The notes under the pieces were generated by a model. That model saw only the letters and a list, made by a program, of their open reading frames with translations, did no database searches and was not told where the DNA came from. A program made the position numbers and the translations under genes. Positions 1-12,569 of a DNA stretch of 64,000 nt are shown in pieces. The first letter of the stretch is position 1; the number at the start of each line of letters is the position of its first letter. The stretch is from assembly GCA_003116995.1 (NCBI GenBank), contig BDSL01000037.1, positions 1 through 64,000 on the forward strand. The letters run 5' to 3'. Origin of the DNA: Yamagishiella unicocca. Taxonomy: Eukaryota; Chlorophyta; Chlorophyceae; Chlamydomonadales; Volvocaceae.

Positions 1-3000
1 ACCAGGATGAGCGTGTGGGCTGTTGCGAGGAGAACGACAGCCAGCCCATCCACGACTGCGCCAGGAGCCACTCGCGCCAGTTGAGACGGTGGGTGATGCT
101 GGGCATACTGGTCATGCCCACCAGGCCATGGCCACACCTGGTGATGTATGAGGAAGAGGCGGCGGTACGGCGGTGAGTACGGTACCTATCTCAGTATATA
201 TGTACTAGTCCAGTGGATGCCTTGGCGGTTAATTAGTTAGTTCATCGATTGCAATCTCCCGCCGATTTTACACGCACCCCCAGATGCACGCTTTGCACGC
301 ACGCATTGGGCGACGCACGACCGAGCGATCGACCCCCCGTTACAATACATCGGTTAGCGCAGTACGTAGTAGCCTTGGTTGCTTGCTCGTTAGCTAGCTT
401 GTAGCTAGCACGCACGCAGCACGCAGGTAGATAAGACGCAGCACGCAGCACACAGCATGCAACACGCACGTACGTACGCACGTACCTGCCAGGATTCCGA
501 TGAGCATGGACGCCTCGCCCTGCCAGTTGAGGCGGCTGCGCAGCGTGATGATGGGGCGGACTTGGCACCAAGCGGCTGGCGGGGGCTGCGATGCTGCTGC
601 CGTTGACTGTGATGAGCTGCGCCGTGATGTTGATTGCTTGCTTTGGCAGGCTCGCTGCGGGATAAGTGCGTGGGCGAAGAGACCGGCTGATCCAATGGTG
701 CGTACAGGATTTTATTGCTTACATACATGGAAATGTAGGGGTGTGCATGTATACATTGGTAAATATGTGTGGGGGCGCGAGGGACGCACGCACGCATGAA
801 GGGTGCGGTGGGTGGCGTTTGTTGAAAATAAACGAATGAACCAGCCGGCAGATACGGCTTGCTTGGTGGCTGGATTTATTTGGCATTATTGCCATCGTTA
901 CATGTGGTCGATTGGTCCTGCTCATCAGATGAAGGGCATGCGTAGTAGTGATGGCTGCAGCAGATCTGTCGCACGTCGATCGCATATGCAGAAGCAGCTA
1001 GATAGATAGCGCACACCCAAGCCAGCCAGCCGCCTACCTGTCGCCACCAGCCCGAACTTGTCCACCTTGGCTGCCGGTCCCACCCCCAGCGCCAGGTTCT
1101 GCTCGGGGACCCACAGCTTGGAGTAGTAGGCGGGCATCCAGAGGTAGGTCGACAGGGCCAGGTGCAGCACCATCAGCAGCAGCGACAGCAGGCCGATCTG
1201 CTTCCTGCGCGCGACGGTAGGTACGTAGGTAGGTAGGTACGTACGTAATACATACATCAAGCAAGCTAGCAATAATCAGCGCGCGTGCGGACGAACGAGG
1301 TCGGAGGGACGCGGCAGTTGGTATGCAGAGCGGGAGGAACGAATAGAGAAGCATAATTATCCTAGATATTAGTTGCATAGTCGCTTTTCGACTAATAATA
1401 GCAGCTAGGTACATAAGTATTGAGCACAAGCCAAGCATTCATCTATTGCGTACTCCGCATGTTTATTATTTATTGATCGATTGCTTGCACCTACCTCGCG
1501 TCCATCCAGCGCTGAACCCAGCCGCCACAGCTTAAAGGACGACACACGGCGCACCAGCTGGACGTACGAGATGATAAGGCCCGGCAGGTAGCAGTACAGC
1601 AGGCCCCACAGGGACGCCCAGGCCACGGCTTGTTGGTGACCTACGCACGCATTGGGGGGGATAAGGTGTTGAGATGAGGTCGGCAGCGCGCGGGGCGGGT
1701 AGGGTGCGTGGGAAATAAGCGAGTTTATGCCACGTGATCCATTACCTCCCGCCGGTTACCGGGCTAATTGATGGCATGCAGGGCTGATAGGCACGTACAG
1801 TGGGGGTTCACTTGTTACCGGCCGAGGTTAGGCCGCTTGGGGTATAACGAACCCGGTTAGTTACCGGCGGGCGGGCCGCCGATTGACAGGCTGACGCTCG
1901 ACAGGCACAGGTATGGTGTTACCGAATTTAGTCGACTCTACATCTATCTAAGCTAGGGGGTAAAAAAGGGATTAGGCCTGCTGTCATCTGGTTATTAATA
2001 ACCCCGCCCCATCCATTGAGACTCCGTCCTTGACCGGGCGAGGGTGGTGGGGGTAGGTTACCAGGGGTTAAGGACTGCCAGCAGTGCAGCAGCAGGTCCC
2101 CTGCCTACCAAGTTCGTGTCGTGTGCGTACGCGTGCCGCCACGATGAGCGGGGCGGAAGTACTCACCCACATGGTCATGCTGTACCAAGGGTTGTGATCG
2201 TAGTGGTTGTAGCGGATGGCTGTGAAGACCTCCATAAGCAGCCAGGTGATGCCCATCAACAGGGTGGGCATCTGGTGTAGTCATTTAGGCGGTGCGGCGG
2301 CGTGCGTGCACGGCGGTAGATAGGGGGGCGTGAAGGTAGGGTCGTCAGCACGCAGGATGTATTATTTATTTATTGGTGGGGGCCAACACGGTGCGTGCGT
2401 GGTCAACGTACGATTCTTTTACAGTAGGCCCCTAAAAGTCCAAAATCTACAAAAATCTGTGTATATCTAGCTATGCGATGTTCCTTGATTTGTCTGCAGA
2501 CAGACAGCTGTCTCCACCGTATGTAGGCACATAGCTAGCTTCATACATTCTGTTTGCTGCTCGTGCGTATCTGCTGGCCTGCCTCGCCGCCGGTATGCAT
2601 CTACCTATTTCGCCGAGCGATGCTCGCTGCCGGCATCCGATCCTGCGCTTCCTGCTGCTGCCCACGCACCTGCCATCCGGGGAACAGCTCGCGGTGCAGC
2701 CCTCCATGCGGGTGGCGTACCCAGGGAGCCCACCACGCGGCACTCGATGCCCATGCACTGGAGCATCTGGGAAACCGTCCTGCGCGCAGGTAGGTAGGGG
2801 CGTGGTGCGGCAGGTAGGGGGAGGGAGGGCGTGAGGGCTGGGCGGCTGGGTCGGTGGGCTGCTGCTGGTAGTTGTGAACCCCTTGCTCCTTGCTTGCGTG
2901 CGTGGCGTATGTATGCAGTAGAACATACAATCAATAATGCAGTCTCCGCGGCATCCGTCCTTACTTTGCAGCCTCCGGGCAGTCGCTCGCGGCCACGGTC

Positions 3001-5343
3001 TTGATGACGTCCACCAGCGGGTCCGAGTGCAGCAGCGAGTAGGCGCTGATGTTGTTGAGCGACTTGACCACGGCGGGGAGGGCGTAGTTGCCGCCGGGGC
3101 GCACTTGCCTGCGGCGTCCTTCATCAGGAGCGCCACCAGGGCCCGAGCCGCGGAGGTCGGAGACGCAGAGGAAGAGAAGGAGTCTTTGCCTGTTGGGTGC
3201 GTCGGCAGCAGGTAGATACGGCGGTAGGGAGGCGAGGGAGGGGAGGGCCGAGCACGCTCGAGTAATGCATGGAATAGCGGAATAATCATGACAATGTATG
3301 GGACAAGTGGAGGCTAGGTACGTACGTGTGTAGAAGTTTATTCCGCCGGTGCTTAATACATGCGCTACGTGTGGGGGTAGGAAGAGGTTCAGTTCCGTTT
3401 CGCAATGCGCTGCTGGCAACATCGTGTCCAGCCGCATCTGTCAGGAAGAGGACGATGCAAACAGCAGCAGACGGTTTGTGTTCCCGCATTATTATTACTC
3501 CTTCCGTCGATCCCTACCTAGGATGCATTGAGTAATACAGCTAATAAGTGCGTGTGAAGATAGATAAACACAGTAACAACGCTGTAGCTAGAGACGTTGT
3601 ATCTCGATCGTTGCTTACTTGCAAAAGGTAGCACAAACAGCTATATTGAAACGGACCTGTCCGTTGGTAATGATGATGTATGCATCGATCGAGGTAGCTA
3701 GCGAATTTCCTTTCTATTATAAAATACATACAACTAGCTCCTTCTGCATGCACACGCACAGGCATGCCGCCGCAAGCCGCCCGCACATACGTTTGGGGGA
3801 CGCCACGGCGACTTCCACGCTGGAGAAAGCAGTATCATCGGAGTTGCGGGGCGAGCCGCCTGCTGACGAAGCCGCATTCATGGCGGCAATGTCGGCACGG
3901 GACGGATTCGTGATGTCCACCACCACCTGCACGCCGCCGATGTGCGGAAATAATAAAGGCAACAGTCGTACATCGTACACACACACGTCAGCAGCGTCGC
4001 TGGTGAGGTACGTAGGGCGGGAGGACAGGAAAAGGATGGAAGGGAAGCGTAGCGGTAGCATGTATGGGACTGTATCGTATGCCCGAAAACCCTGATAAAC
4101 CCCAAGCAAGGATGAGAAGATAGATAGAAAGCGTTATAGAGACAGTGGTAGCAGTATCTATCGATATACTGGATACGTAACGCGACGCCGCGAGTGCGAC
4201 ATGCTGGGTTGCGCTGCTGCACAGGTAGGATATGTGTTCAGCCGGATATACGGACGGGCTGGCGCGCGGCAGGCTAAGTAAGTAAACCTTAGAAATGTAG
4301 CCGAGAGCCATCTTTGGCAAAGATGGCAAAGATGTTTTGCGGCAGATAACCACACACACGTACCTTGGTGCCTATGACCTCGCCGTACGTGCCGCACAAG
4401 GCAACCAGCTGCGATGCCGGCACAGCCAGCACCACGACGTCGCACCACTGCAGCGCCTCCGAGGTGTTGGTGATGGGAGTCACCGGCAGGCCATCCAAGA
4501 AGGCCTGCAGCGCGCGCAAGGTAGGGAGATTGTAAATAATATAATACATATGTGACAGCCGTGACAGCTGTGACATCATTAGCCAGTAGTAAGCGACAGC
4601 GAGAGGTCGGCGGGCATTAAGTAGTGCGCGCGGTCTTGTTGTCGCTCGGAAAAGATACGTATGCGATAGATGGCGACGAATTAGTAATAATAGCATGTAA
4701 GGAAGAGCGCGCGGGAAAAAAACGGCCTTCGTTTAGCGTGAAGCTAGATAGATTGCAATTATTGTTGCGTATCGTTAGTTAGATACGACGTCGGGTAAAG
4801 CTTCGAGACGGAGGGAGCGTGCAGCTGCATGTTTAATGGATGGACGGAAATGCAGTGGACGGACATGCAAGGAAACGTACGAAAGACGGCATCCGGGAGC
4901 AAGACAGCCAGGCGTGCGTTCGACGTACAGAACGCAGAGCATCACAGGAAGTAGTTTGCAATCTTGCCTCGCTTGCGGCCCGCGAAGCACGGGGCGGAGG
5001 CTCGAGCGAATTTTGTGGATGCGTGGGCCTTTACATGCGATGCAAGCGCCATGGAAGGGCCGGGGAAGGTATGCCAGTCACTGCGCAGCAGACCTTGGCC
5101 GGCGTGCGTCAGATAATGGAAGCATGGTTAATCGAACTGCAATGCGGCCTAAAAATGAGTGCGCCCGAATGAAACGGATGCCTGCGTGCCTGCTTGGGCC
5201 TCCGTCCTTACCTCTCCCCCCGGCTCTGCCCGGCGGCTGCACAGCCGCACTTCTAAGGCGCCGCCGCTGATGGCCCCGCTGCGCGTCGCCAGAGCGCACA
5301 GGCCTTGGGCCATAGGGCCGGTCCCGATGATCGCAATCCGCAT
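1..5343 (-). CDS. STEAP-like NADPH-dependent metalloreductase (3' end outside window, frame possibly broken)
   Basis: Likely reduces Fe3+/Cu2+ at a membrane, passing electrons from NADPH through flavin to heme. Exons read on the minus strand: 5212-5343 (start MRIAIIGTGPMAQG, a Rossmann nucleotide-binding loop), 4364-4504 (CDVVVLAVPAS), 3787-3926 (VVVDITNPS), 2965-3108 (VVKSLNNISAYSL), 2670-2779, 2167-2271 (first membrane segment, TLLMGITWLLMEVFTAIRYN), 1495-1640 (LLYCYLPGLIISYVQLVRR), 1038-1204 (KQIGLLSLLLMVLH, first heme His), about 486-600 and 3-137 (TSMPSITHRLNWREW, then TAHTLIL with the second heme His). This order and these motifs match vertebrate STEAP proteins: an N-terminal F420H2:NADP oxidoreductase-like domain, then a six-helix ferric-reductase domain. 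The ATG at 5343 directly precedes the Rossmann motif. Several exon joins need a one-base shift (see findings), so it is either a decaying copy or carries sequence errors. Later exons lie left of the window. Confidence 0.75.
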
Positions 5344-7055
5344 TATGGCAGAATTCGCGATTGTCTGATGGACCGAAAATTTGCAGTTGGGCCGGCGCAC
5401 GGTCAGTACCCAGCACTATCTTCTGTGCTTCACAACAACAGATATAACAAACAATTTCTTCATGGACATGGCTTTTATGTAACAATTGCACGCAGCCAAC
5501 AGAATCCGATTTGCCTCGCGTCTGCCAGAGCGTGTGGAGGCGTGTGCCATTGGCGTACGCGTACACCGACCGCGCTGGCGGCTGGGCTCGACGAGAACGA
5601 CAATGCATGTTCAACTTTGTCTGTAAAGATGCATGTGGAGACCGTATGTGCACCGTTGCAATGCATGTCGACGCAGCAATTTCAACAAAGCCGTTTTGTC
5701 CACGCTAGTACAGTAGGTATATTGTGTTTAATTAAGTATATACAGTTGATGCCCCATTGGCGTCCAGACGTATTTTTTTCAGAAAAGTGTGTGGAACCCA
5801 AACGGACTGGAGCTCTCCGGTGTGGTTTGTTTGCGAGCGAACAGGCGGAATTGCGAGCGACCTCGTATGGATCTCGTGGGGCCTAATTAATTACATAGGC
5901 GGTTGGCGCTAGTAATTAAGCGATGGGAGGCACGGTAGTGATCATTGCGTGTCCCGGCGACAGTGGGCCTGATACGGAGGTAAAGTTACGTGCCTCTGCA
6001 ATATCTTAACGCGTCAAAAATACGCAGATTTACATAGTAAAGCTACGTACCTCTGACGAGCCTTACGAGGCCCTTTAGACGACACGTCTAAGTGCGTGGA
6101 ACCCATTTCCGCTCCCGTGGCGGACTCTTAACGTCAATAACGCAAACGTCTTGCCCTCTGTACCTGTACCTTCGCATCGAGAATAACGCTAAAGTCGGCC
6201 TCGGCGATGCTACAACGTCTGGCCGCCAACACAGCCCCTCTGTCTCTGACGGTCTCTGTGAGTCTCTGCCGCCCCGCTAATCGTTTTGGCACGCACAACT
6301 CGTCTTCTCTCCCTGTAACGGTGGCCTCGTGGTCTGCCGACTCGATGTTCGCGGCGTCTCGGCAAACATTAACAATCGCACGCTAGTAAGGGCCTATTAA
6401 CTTGCACCGATAACGGTTGCAATCCGTAATCGAAACAATCCGGTGTTTGGTTGAAAGCATAAATCGTGGCTCTCTTAATTGGTAGGCCGGGCCGGTTGGG
6501 TTGTTAGTTGGTTGACCCTGGAGGCGGATGCGCGTGGTGACGGCTCGCCAACAGGGTTGGCGCCGTACTGCGCCGTCTGCTGGGACGTACATGAACTCGA
6601 CGACGGCTTGGCTCTTCCACCGCCCCCCAGCTTCTAAACCTCGCATGATGGACGCCGGTCTGTACCAGGGTCGTTGCGCCTCCACAGCGGAGGTCGTGTG
6701 CGCACAGGGACTTCAGCTCCTGCCTGAATTTCCTGCATCGTAGCGCGCTGATGGTGCCGGCGGGTAGTTGTCGGTACTCCCACCTGTGTGCGCTTTGCAT
6801 TGTCTGCGCTGGTTGACAGCGCGCAGGAGGGGGCCGACGTCCCATGACGTCCTCGGCGTCTTCCTCCTGTGCGTCCAGGGTGACTGTGCGTGGCGATAGT
6901 TTGTACTTGCCCGCTGCTAGCAAGTCTTCAAGCAGCTTGACTGACTGGGCATAACGGCCCTCCTACTCGCTCGGCCGATCGCACAAACGCGCCGCGACGA
7001 CAGTGCTGGTCAGTACTGCTGGTCAGTAGTCTTGCCCTAGCAGAGAAATACTTGT

Positions 7056-7103
7056 GCCCGATGGTTCTACCTTTTGGTCTGGAACCCACTGTAACCGTTA
7101 CAA
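7056..7103 (-). repeat. Dispersed repeat containing GTAACGGTTAC, copy a
   Basis: Read on the minus strand this begins with a palindromic GTAACGGTTAC and runs CAGTGGGTTCCAGACC, AAAAGGTAGAACCATCGGGC. Closely related copies are at 37691-37739, 38173-38224 and, in tandem, 54284-54366; partial copies are near 10.37-10.43 and 10.55 kb. It could be the terminal part of a DNA transposon or MITE; no transposase is visible beside it. Confidence 0.7.
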
Positions 7104-7553
7104 CAGCTTGTGCTTGATCGCTGTAGATGCGCAGGAGGTCAGTGTGCACCAGGATGTGGAGTATGTAGGTTGTCGTCGTAGCAGGCCACAGAACGCGATG
7201 ACGATGCACGTGACGATCATGTGCATGAGCAGTGGTGCTCCGTTCTTCATGTGGTGCGTGCGTGCTTTACGAGCTGTGCCACTCTCTCGGCGGGGTGTGG
7301 CCACATCGGTGTTACACTGTGTGGTGGTGAGGGTACGTACCGCGCACAGCCTCCCGGACAGCTGCACGTGCACCGTTACAACTACAACTAGTATGTGCGC
7401 CAGGTGTGGGTAGGCCAGCTAGCTCATGGAGCACTGAAATGACAGTTACTACTGCTGAAATGCCCACTGTAAAAGTTACTACTTAAACGGCGGCTGCGCT
7501 TGCTCGCTCAACGGTCTGAGGGCCTACACCGCATTCCGTAAGCATGGAAAGGC

Positions 7554-7672
7554 TGCTGCTTGCCATTGTGCCTTTGGGCCTTTGCACACCTTTGCTGCTT
7601 GCCATTGTGCCTTTGGGCCTTTGCACACCTTTGCTGCTTGCCATTGTGCCTTTGGGCCATTGCGCCCACACC
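7554..7672. repeat. 39-bp tandem repeat, about three copies
   Basis: The unit, built around CCATTGTGCCTTTGGGCC, recurs with a 39-bp period about three times, the last copy diverging at GGGCCATTGCGCC. Because 39 is divisible by three, it stays open in more than one frame without being evidence of coding. Confidence 0.85.
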
Positions 7673-9124
7673 GCATTCTGTAGGCATGAAAAGGCTGCTG
7701 CTTGCCATCGTTCTGCTAGGAGAAGCGCGACTGTGATTGCGCCCGTACCTAAGAATGGTTCTTGCTTCCACGTGGGCACAGAACGTTACCCAGCTCCGGG
7801 TTTGCGGCGTGTACGAGCGCCATGTAGTTGTGGCTAGGTTTAGAATGGTTTAGGCTTGCGCTCTCCAACTAACATAACCGTGATTGGAGTTTGCAGGTTT
7901 GTGGTTGTATCACTGCAGAGTACTGGGTGCACGAAGTCCTTGCCTGTTACAGGCCCCAGCACTGGCCATGGTACAAGTAGTACTACGTACTACCACGGCA
8001 TTCACAGCAGCATGACGCGGATATGACTGACGCAAACGCACAAACGCAGGAAAAGTGAACGATTATTGCCAAGCAATGATTGGAATAACGGTACGTATGC
8101 AGCGGTAAGGACTGCTGCTGTTCTAAGTTGGGCGGCAGTGGGGTATGGCGATGGCCCCCAACGCTGAGTTTCAGCTCAATGCGTGGGTTGATCGGCCAGT
8201 TCGACAACCCGCCCGCCCACCGCAGTAACCTTTGCGAAAAAGTTGTGGCAACAATGTGGCAATCAACTTGTCGGACATTTCACACTTTAATAAGGCATCT
8301 AGATTTTTAAATACTAAGGGCTTTGGGGACAAATAACGTTGATTTTAGGTAACACCTTATCACTTATTATTACCATTATCGATTTCGGATGTCGGTCAAA
8401 CGTTTTGCGGTTCGTCGGGCATGCATGTCGCCCCATGCCGCCCAGTGCCGCCGCACCTCAACCGGCTAGCCTCGGACTGTCGGGCACGTGCGCTGCACTG
8501 GGGCACAGCTTTCTTGTAATGTATGGTAAGTTCCGGAAGCGATAGTGGAAGCTTCAAGTTTCCCACGCGTGCCAATGGATGAAGCGGACCGAAACGGCCA
8601 ACGAACTATCTATACCAGCGATCGAATCGAGCAGTAGTACGGTGGGCGCGACGACGCTGCAAGTATTGCCCTGTTCAAGGAGATGTGGGTTGCGCTGAAA
8701 AGCTACAGGTGGGATCGTGGTTCATCATAGTGCGACCAGATGGGCCTTACTTCCCACGAGCTGTGGTTTTGGAAAGTGTTTTAGCTCAGCAGCGTGTGTG
8801 GCTTGGGTTGGGATGGTGCGAGCCGTGACTTGGTAGCGGCAGCGGAGTGGTACAGAAGTCCAGTACCGTAGTCGCCGGGCAATCAAGACCGTATGGCGAA
8901 GCGCTACGTACGTTCGCCGTTGCTGCAAATTCGATCCGTTATTTATAGGTAGATCTTGGACGATCTTGGATCTCCGCAGCCCCCGTCGTCCCAGGCTCAC
9001 GCGTCGTGCTGGAGTACCCTAACACAGAGGGATGGCTGGTAGGTGGCACTACTTGCGCGCGGCACTTCTGGCACATCTTGCAGCACCTGGCGAGTAGCGG
9101 GGAGCCTACGTGGATGCAGTAAGT

Positions 9125-9303
9125 CGCTTAGGAGGGTACAATTGGCTGCGCGACCGGGCCGGTCGTTGACACCGCAATGGCGGATAATAGCCAATCTGTG
9201 TGCTTCTCGTTACAGAATCCGTCACGGGAGCGGAAGTGGCTTAGGACGGTACAATTGGCTGCGCGACCGGGCTGGTTGCTGACACCGCAATGCCGGATAT
9301 TAG
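9125..9303. repeat. Duplicated 66-bp segment
   Basis: Two copies about 113 bp apart, near 9129-9194 and 9242-9307, share GGTACAATTGGCTGCGCGAC followed by CGGGC(C/T)GGT and GACACCGCAATG with a few substitutions. No recognised element family; a simple segmental duplication is possible. Confidence 0.75.
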
Positions 9304-9893
9304 CAAGTCCGGTTGATAGGGGTTGATCGGGTTGACCTAGTGCTTCGCAAGATTGTAACGTACTTAATCCGAAATTTACTGGTATTAATGGCCACCGATT
9401 GGTAAAGTCTCGGCTATATACCGATTCCTCAGATGTTATGTAAGAAAATATAATGACAGCTCGGGAAATGTTCCTAAGCCCTGAATGCCGCTCGTCTGAC
9501 CGCCTGACCAGGTCGCTGCCCTGAGCAAAGGGGCCGGCGGCGCGCCGGCGCCAAGCGTTACGTCGAAAATGAACGGGGCAGCTAGGTAGTGGCGCACCAT
9601 GCATGTGCATACACAGGCATACACCAGTCCAGCCGCTGTCCATGGAATCGTTAATGTGCGTAGATGAAACCTACTCGTTCTTCCGTGCGGAGTGGTGTTA
9701 ATTTTCTCCAACTGTTCAGTAATCTATTATAATTAGCAGCTTTGAGATCCAGCGGGCTCGCATCCGAGCAGCCCGCCGACCACGCAGGGCCTTGCTCGGT
9801 GGCGCGCGCGTTACCAATCGAGCGCGATGCTGGAGCAGCAGCGCTGGAAAGGGGGACGGCAACCCTTCAAATCTGCAAGAAACAGCGAAATCC

Positions 9894-9965
9894 GGTTCCA
9901 TGGCGTAATGGTGGCGCGTTGGATTCCAAATCCAAAGGTTGTGGGTTCAATCCCCACTGGGATCA
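9894..9965 (+). tRNA. tRNA-Trp (anticodon CCA)
   Basis: The 72 bases fold as a standard cloverleaf. Acceptor GGTTCCA (9894-9900) pairs with TGGGATC (9958-9964) with two G:U pairs, and the discriminator A is at 9965. The D-stem is GCG/CGC (9903-9905/9915-9917). The anticodon stem is TTGGA/TCCAA with loop TTCCAAA, giving anticodon CCA at 9926-9928. The T-stem is GTGGG/CCCAC with loop TTCAATC. Internal A and B box promoters (TGGCGTAATGG, GGTTCAATCCC) are present. There is no intron, and CCA is not encoded, as expected in eukaryotes. It stands alone in a gene-poor stretch. Confidence 0.93.
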
Positions 9966-12569
9966 TCTATGGCAGTGTATGGTGAGGCTGAGCCCTTCCA
10001 TGTTGCGTTTAACTAAGAGCCTGAGATTCCTCTTTAGGGTGCTTACAGAAGATATAGTAAACTTTTTTGTCTGCGTCGCTTCTCTTGCCACCAGTCATTG
10101 GCTGATGCTACAGGTGCAGGAGCCAATCAAATTAAACTCGCGGTCCAGTACGTGGTAGGAGCTCGCGTTAAATATGGCTTTTAAAGCTCACAGTTGGGGT
10201 AGTTTGAGGTTGATGTTCCGATGGCCATTAACTTTTGCAAACCGTGCCCCCAGATCGTCGGTTCTTTTCATTCTGAGACGCACTACAGACAACGCGAGGG
10301 GTAGGTCTCTTGATTGCCTGTTTTTCTCTTCATCCTGCGCCTCATGCAGATGGCGATATCTTACGGTCTGGGGCCCACTGTAACAAGCAGTACGTTGTGG
10401 CACGTTATGCTGTGGGCTCCAGACCAAAAGGCAGAACGAGCGGGCACGCACATCGCCAGACATTGAAGGAAACGGAACGAGATAGAAATCGAAGGAGCCG
10501 TGCGTATCTGCTACGTTACTATGAGGCCCAGTTGTTATATTGGTCAGGAGCCTGCAGGAGCCCACTGTTACAAGTAGTAGTACTACTACAAGGACGAAGA
10601 GCGGGGGAGGAGGCGAAGGCCTAGCCCCAATGCCGACTTACCAGTTCATCCAGCACCAAATTGTTATCCTCTACCCATGTATCCCCCTTCCCCGACCGCT
10701 AGCCCCAAGAGCTCCAAGCCCCAGGACCCGGAGAGACCCTATTGGACCCTAATCAATAGGCTGTCCCATTCGCCCTATGTGCCAGGGCAAACGCTTTACA
10801 CGTTTGTCACTGCCTGCACGGACAGCTCCCTCAATGAGCACGAAGAAGGTGTATGTTGCCCTAACGGTTTCGCCTGTATCACCTGTACTTGGATGTGGAA
10901 TACGATAGATCCATGAGATATCCTTCGTCTTTCCTTGTCGTGCAGGGTGGTACTTAGCCATCCTTTGCCCCGTCGCGCGGGGTTCCCTCAGTGTACCTGC
11001 CGTAGCCTGCCGTTCCTTCAGCAGGCCGTCAAATCCAGTTAGGTCTGCCCACAGGGCCTGGTCCCAACCTAAAAGCGTTGACACAGTGTAACGCTTTCCA
11101 GCACAAAGGAACACACACAGACACTAGGTTGCCTACCTTTTGTCATGCCTAAGATTTTTTAGCTTCGGGCGCTCGATGATGACCCCGCCGGCGTGCTGTG
11201 GCGGCATCTTCCTTATGACAACAGATGTTGATTCCCACCCGCTGGAAAATTCATGGATGCGGCTCCCAACTTCTCGTTGTTCTTGTGTCTGTTCCTGCTC
11301 GCGTGAGCGCGGACTGGAAAACGGTTGCTCAAGGTGATAATCGAGACCGCCGGTAGTCACAGGGTAGTAAGGCCGGAAGGTTACAGACGAGACCGGCAAC
11401 TTGTGTACAAGCAGGATTCGCTCGCACGCACATTCCCTCGAAGGAGCCTCCTGTTGTTGAGAATATTACGCTGTGTATGAAGAATCCGATTGCGATCATG
11501 CGTGGATGCCATGTGATACTTGCTCCACTCCTCCACACCATACCAAATACGCCGTACGCCGTACCTGGTTTGACGGGGCAAAACACGCAAGTACATGCCC
11601 CAATCGCAGCGATTCGATATGTATCGGAGAGTTGCTTGTTCTGAATCCCTTTGGCTCTTTGAAACCCCATTATGGCTATGCTTGGTCATTTTAGGTCCTG
11701 CGCCTGTGAATCACGTACCGGTACTCATTCAAGAGATTTATGTACACTTGCGGTCTTCTCAGAAGAAAATTTATGCTGATAAGAAATTACCAAGTCTGTC
11801 TCACCAGGATTCCTCAGTTCAAGCTGTACAGACTTACAATGTATCCATCACAGCTGCGCCTGCGGCTCAAGCACGTATTCATCATCTTATAATAATACGT
11901 TGCTTGTAGCTCCTACTGTGGATTGTCTGGGCCGGTGGCAAAATGTGGCGTGCAGGAGCCTTCGTGGCCAGCTTGGCACTGAACGCCTTCGTGACGCTCT
12001 TACTGTAAGCGTTCATGATATGAGCAGGCCGAGTCGTTGATCTAGGAAATGCCCGTGCGCCGACATGCACGTCTTGTCCGCATACTGTCACTTGTTATTG
12101 TGCATGCTTGCTTCTGGTCGCATCCCCTTGGCGCAGGCGCACACAAGACCCAGGAAATGATAATACATGGCGTCTCTCAGGCGCCGCGCTGGCTCTTCAT
12201 ATGGTTGGGGTGCTCCAAGTTCTGGTGCCTAGGTGGGTTGTCGTTTCTTACACCGAGTCTGGGGCATCCACCTCGTTGGAACCATGTACGTCAAGAAACA
12301 ACACATTCAGGACTCATAGCAACGAACACTGTCTACCTTTGGCCTGCCGCTACTGTTTTTGTACTGCCTTTCCCAGTGCGTTCTCTGAGCAAGCCGGTAA
12401 TTAGGTTGCATTTGCCTAGCCTTGCCATGTGCCTAATCTGGGCACGCACGACTGACACGCACGGACAGCCCTGGAAGGTGCTTACATCAATTGCGCCCTT
12501 GTCTTGCGGTGTCTTGCTTCGTCGCGGCGCTGACCACAACTCTTGCCCCCTGGCCCGTAACATCTGTAG
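9966..12569. other. Intergenic and probable 5' region of the histidine kinase/cyclase gene
   Basis: No conserved exon is identified before about 12.57 kb. A hydrophobic reading near 12.15-12.23 kb (TWRLSGAALALHMVGVLQ, followed by a possible CCTAG/GTGGGT donor near 12232) could be the first membrane helix of the downstream gene, but neither a start codon nor its joining phase can be fixed. Partial copies of the GTAACGGTTAC-type repeat lie near 10366-10432, as an inverted pair, and near 10553. Confidence 0.4.
10366..10435. repeat. Inverted pair of the dispersed repeat
   Basis: GGTCTGGGGCCCACTGTAAC near 10371 is followed about 20 bases later by TGTGGGCTCCAGACCAAAAG near 10412. These are opposite-orientation partial copies of the repeat seen at 7056 and 38173, forming an imperfect hairpin. 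Confidence 0.6.

Larger units (their letters stand above)
5344..9893. other. Intergenic, no protein gene recognised
   Basis: Upstream of the STEAP-like gene I find no exon chain or conserved protein. Composition is less GC-rich than the large gene blocks. It contains a 39-bp tandem repeat near 7.55-7.67 kb, one copy of a dispersed palindromic repeat near 7.06 kb, and a duplicated 66-bp segment near 9.13 and 9.24 kb. The promoter of the STEAP-like gene should lie just above 5343, but I cannot point to a convincing element. Confidence 0.5.

Noticed and set aside
2471..3289. 272-codon minus-strand open frame
   Set aside because: It mixes exon and intron sequence of the STEAP-like gene in the wrong frame; the conserved VVKSLNNISAYSL reading is in another frame.
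3101..3926. A frameshift between the third and fourth exons of the STEAP-like gene
   Set aside because: A donor at CGTAT/GTGCGG (exon starting at 3787) gives phase 2, which joins in frame to the CAG acceptor at 3109-3111, so no break is needed here.
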